Shown: positions 6,017 through 6,672 of the stretch, one piece after another | How the letters are laid out: every line of letters begins with the position of its first letter | How positions within the stretch are numbered: the first letter of the stretch is position 1 | From: Desulfobacteraceae bacterium | GTDB lineage: Bacteria; Desulfobacterota; Desulfobacteria; Desulfobacterales; Desulfobacteraceae | Length of the DNA stretch: 6,672 nt | Direction of reading: 5' to 3' | NCBI GenBank assembly: GCA_003354055.1 | Contig: PIVQ01000407.1 | Span: forward strand, 1-6,672 | Notes under the pieces: generated by a model | The model's database searches: none | What the model saw: the letters and a program-made list of their open reading frames with translations, nothing else | Told to the model about the DNA's origin: nothing | Made by a program: the position numbers and the translations under genes

Positions 6017-6672
6017 ATGGTTGAACTGATCCGGAAAAGAACGAAGAATTTTAAAAACGAGGTTACATCGGGCATTACCGTGGCCCTGGCCCTGGTACCC
6101 GAAGCGGTTGCATTTTCATTTGTAGCCGGGGTGGATCCCCTGGTGGGGCTGTATGCAGCCTTTATGGTTGGTCTTGTTACTTCCATTTTCGGGGGCCGGC
6201 CGGGGATGATTTCAGGAGCCACAGGCGCCCTTGCCGTGGTCATGGTGTCCCTGGTAAAAGATGGGAATGCCATGGGCCTTGCCATGGCCCAACCCGTGGT
6301 GAACATGGGGGTGCACTACCTTTTTGTAACGGTCATTCTCATGGGTATTATTCAGACCGCGGCGGGCGGGCTTAAGCTCGGAAAATTCATTCGCCTGGTC
6401 CCACATCCGGTTATGCTCGGATTTGTTAACGGCCTTGCCATCGTGATTTTCCTGTCCCAGATGAACATGTTCAAAACTGTAGAAGCCGGTGTTTCCCACT
6501 GGTTGTTGAAAACCGAGCTTATTACCATGGCAGGTCTGGTGATTGCCACCATGGCCATTATGGCCTTTCTTCCCAAAATCACACGGAAAATTCCGGCGGC
6601 CCTCACGGCCATCCTGGTGGTCACCGGTGTGACTCTGTATTTTAACCTGGATGTGGCCACCGTGGGATCTTT
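6017..6672 (+). CDS. SulP (SLC26) family inorganic anion transporter, C-terminus cut by window edge
   Basis: The frame is open from ATG 6017 to the right edge, giving 218 residues. The N-terminal SulP signature is plain: [37 protein letters not shown] (18-54), then [19 protein letters not shown] (58-76) and [23 protein letters not shown] (126-148). About seven membrane helices are visible, at roughly 17-37, 40-58, 66-80, 100-116, 130-148, 166-186 and 192-209. Family members are usually 500 residues or more, with 14 helices and often a C-terminal STAS domain, which would lie beyond the edge. SulP proteins move sulfate, bicarbonate, chloride or dicarboxylates through the inner membrane; substrate cannot be assigned from this part. 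No in-frame ATG or GTG exists upstream in the leader. An AAAGG (5999-6003) lies 13 nt before the ATG, a rather long spacing for a Shine-Dalgarno site. The gene is divergent from moxR, and the leader shows a probable attenuator. Confidence 0.93.
   Translation, partial: MVELIRKRTKNFKNEVTSGITVALALVPEAVAFSFVAGVDPLVGLYAAFMVGLVTSIFGGRPGMISGATGALAVVMVSLVKDGNAMGLAMAQPVVNMGVHYLFVTVILMGIIQTAAGGLKLGKFIRLVPHPVMLGFVNGLAIVIFLSQMNMFKTVEAGVSHWLLKTELITMAGLVIATMAIMAFLPKITRKIPAALTAILVVTGVTLYFNLDVATVGS

Noticed and set aside
6352..6660. Minus-strand open frames opposite the SulP gene (also 5983-6306 and 6212-6499)
   Set aside because: They lie antisense to a clear SulP coding frame, overlap one another in different frames and show no domain.

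Overview
This window reads as ordinary bacterial chromosome from a Gram-negative-type bacterium. The coding sequence looks moderately GC-rich by eye (I did not compute a value), and the main intergenic region is clearly AT-rich. The gene styles (a TgpA-like membrane transglutaminase, a Kef-type antiporter and a SulP transporter) would suit a sulfate-reducing or related Desulfobacterota lineage. That is only an impression and nothing in the window proves it. I see no rRNA, tRNA, CRISPR array, insertion sequence or phage gene.

Layout. Positions 1-5588 are all minus-strand. In order of transcription they hold a MoxR-family AAA+ ATPase (5588-4635), a DUF58 protein (4629-3256), a TgpA-like transglutaminase (3259-1283) and, after a 119-bp gap, a CPA2/Kef-type cation:proton antiporter (1163 to the left edge, C-terminus missing). 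Positions 5589-6016 form a 428-bp divergent intergenic region with no convincing protein gene. It is unusually rich in dyad symmetry. From 6017 to the right edge a plus-strand SulP-family anion transporter begins (218 residues visible).

How the genes fit together. MoxR, DUF58 and transglutaminase form a widespread three-gene cassette. The gene spacing here is 5 bp, then a 4-bp ATGA overlap, as expected for one translationally coupled operon. By family knowledge, the MoxR ATPase is a cytoplasmic chaperone-like partner of the membrane-bound DUF58 protein. The transglutaminase has a six-helix N-terminal membrane domain, a Cys-His-Asp catalytic domain predicted to face the periplasm, and a C-terminal anchor with a cytoplasmic tail. 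The cassette is commonly linked to envelope maturation or stress, but its substrates are largely unknown. The antiporter may be a readthrough extension of this operon or have its own promoter.

The most noteworthy part is 5589-6016. It contains a long imperfect palindrome of about 79 bp, a second dyad, a GC-rich block with a canonical G-quadruplex motif and a 9-bp direct repeat, and a cluster of three TTTACC half-sites. These lie just upstream of a perfect TATAAT hexamer. After that come another dyad and a strong intrinsic-terminator hairpin only 39 nt before the sulP start codon. This suggests that the transporter is controlled both by an operator and by transcription attenuation. The genes themselves belong to known families. 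I see no clearly new multi-gene system.
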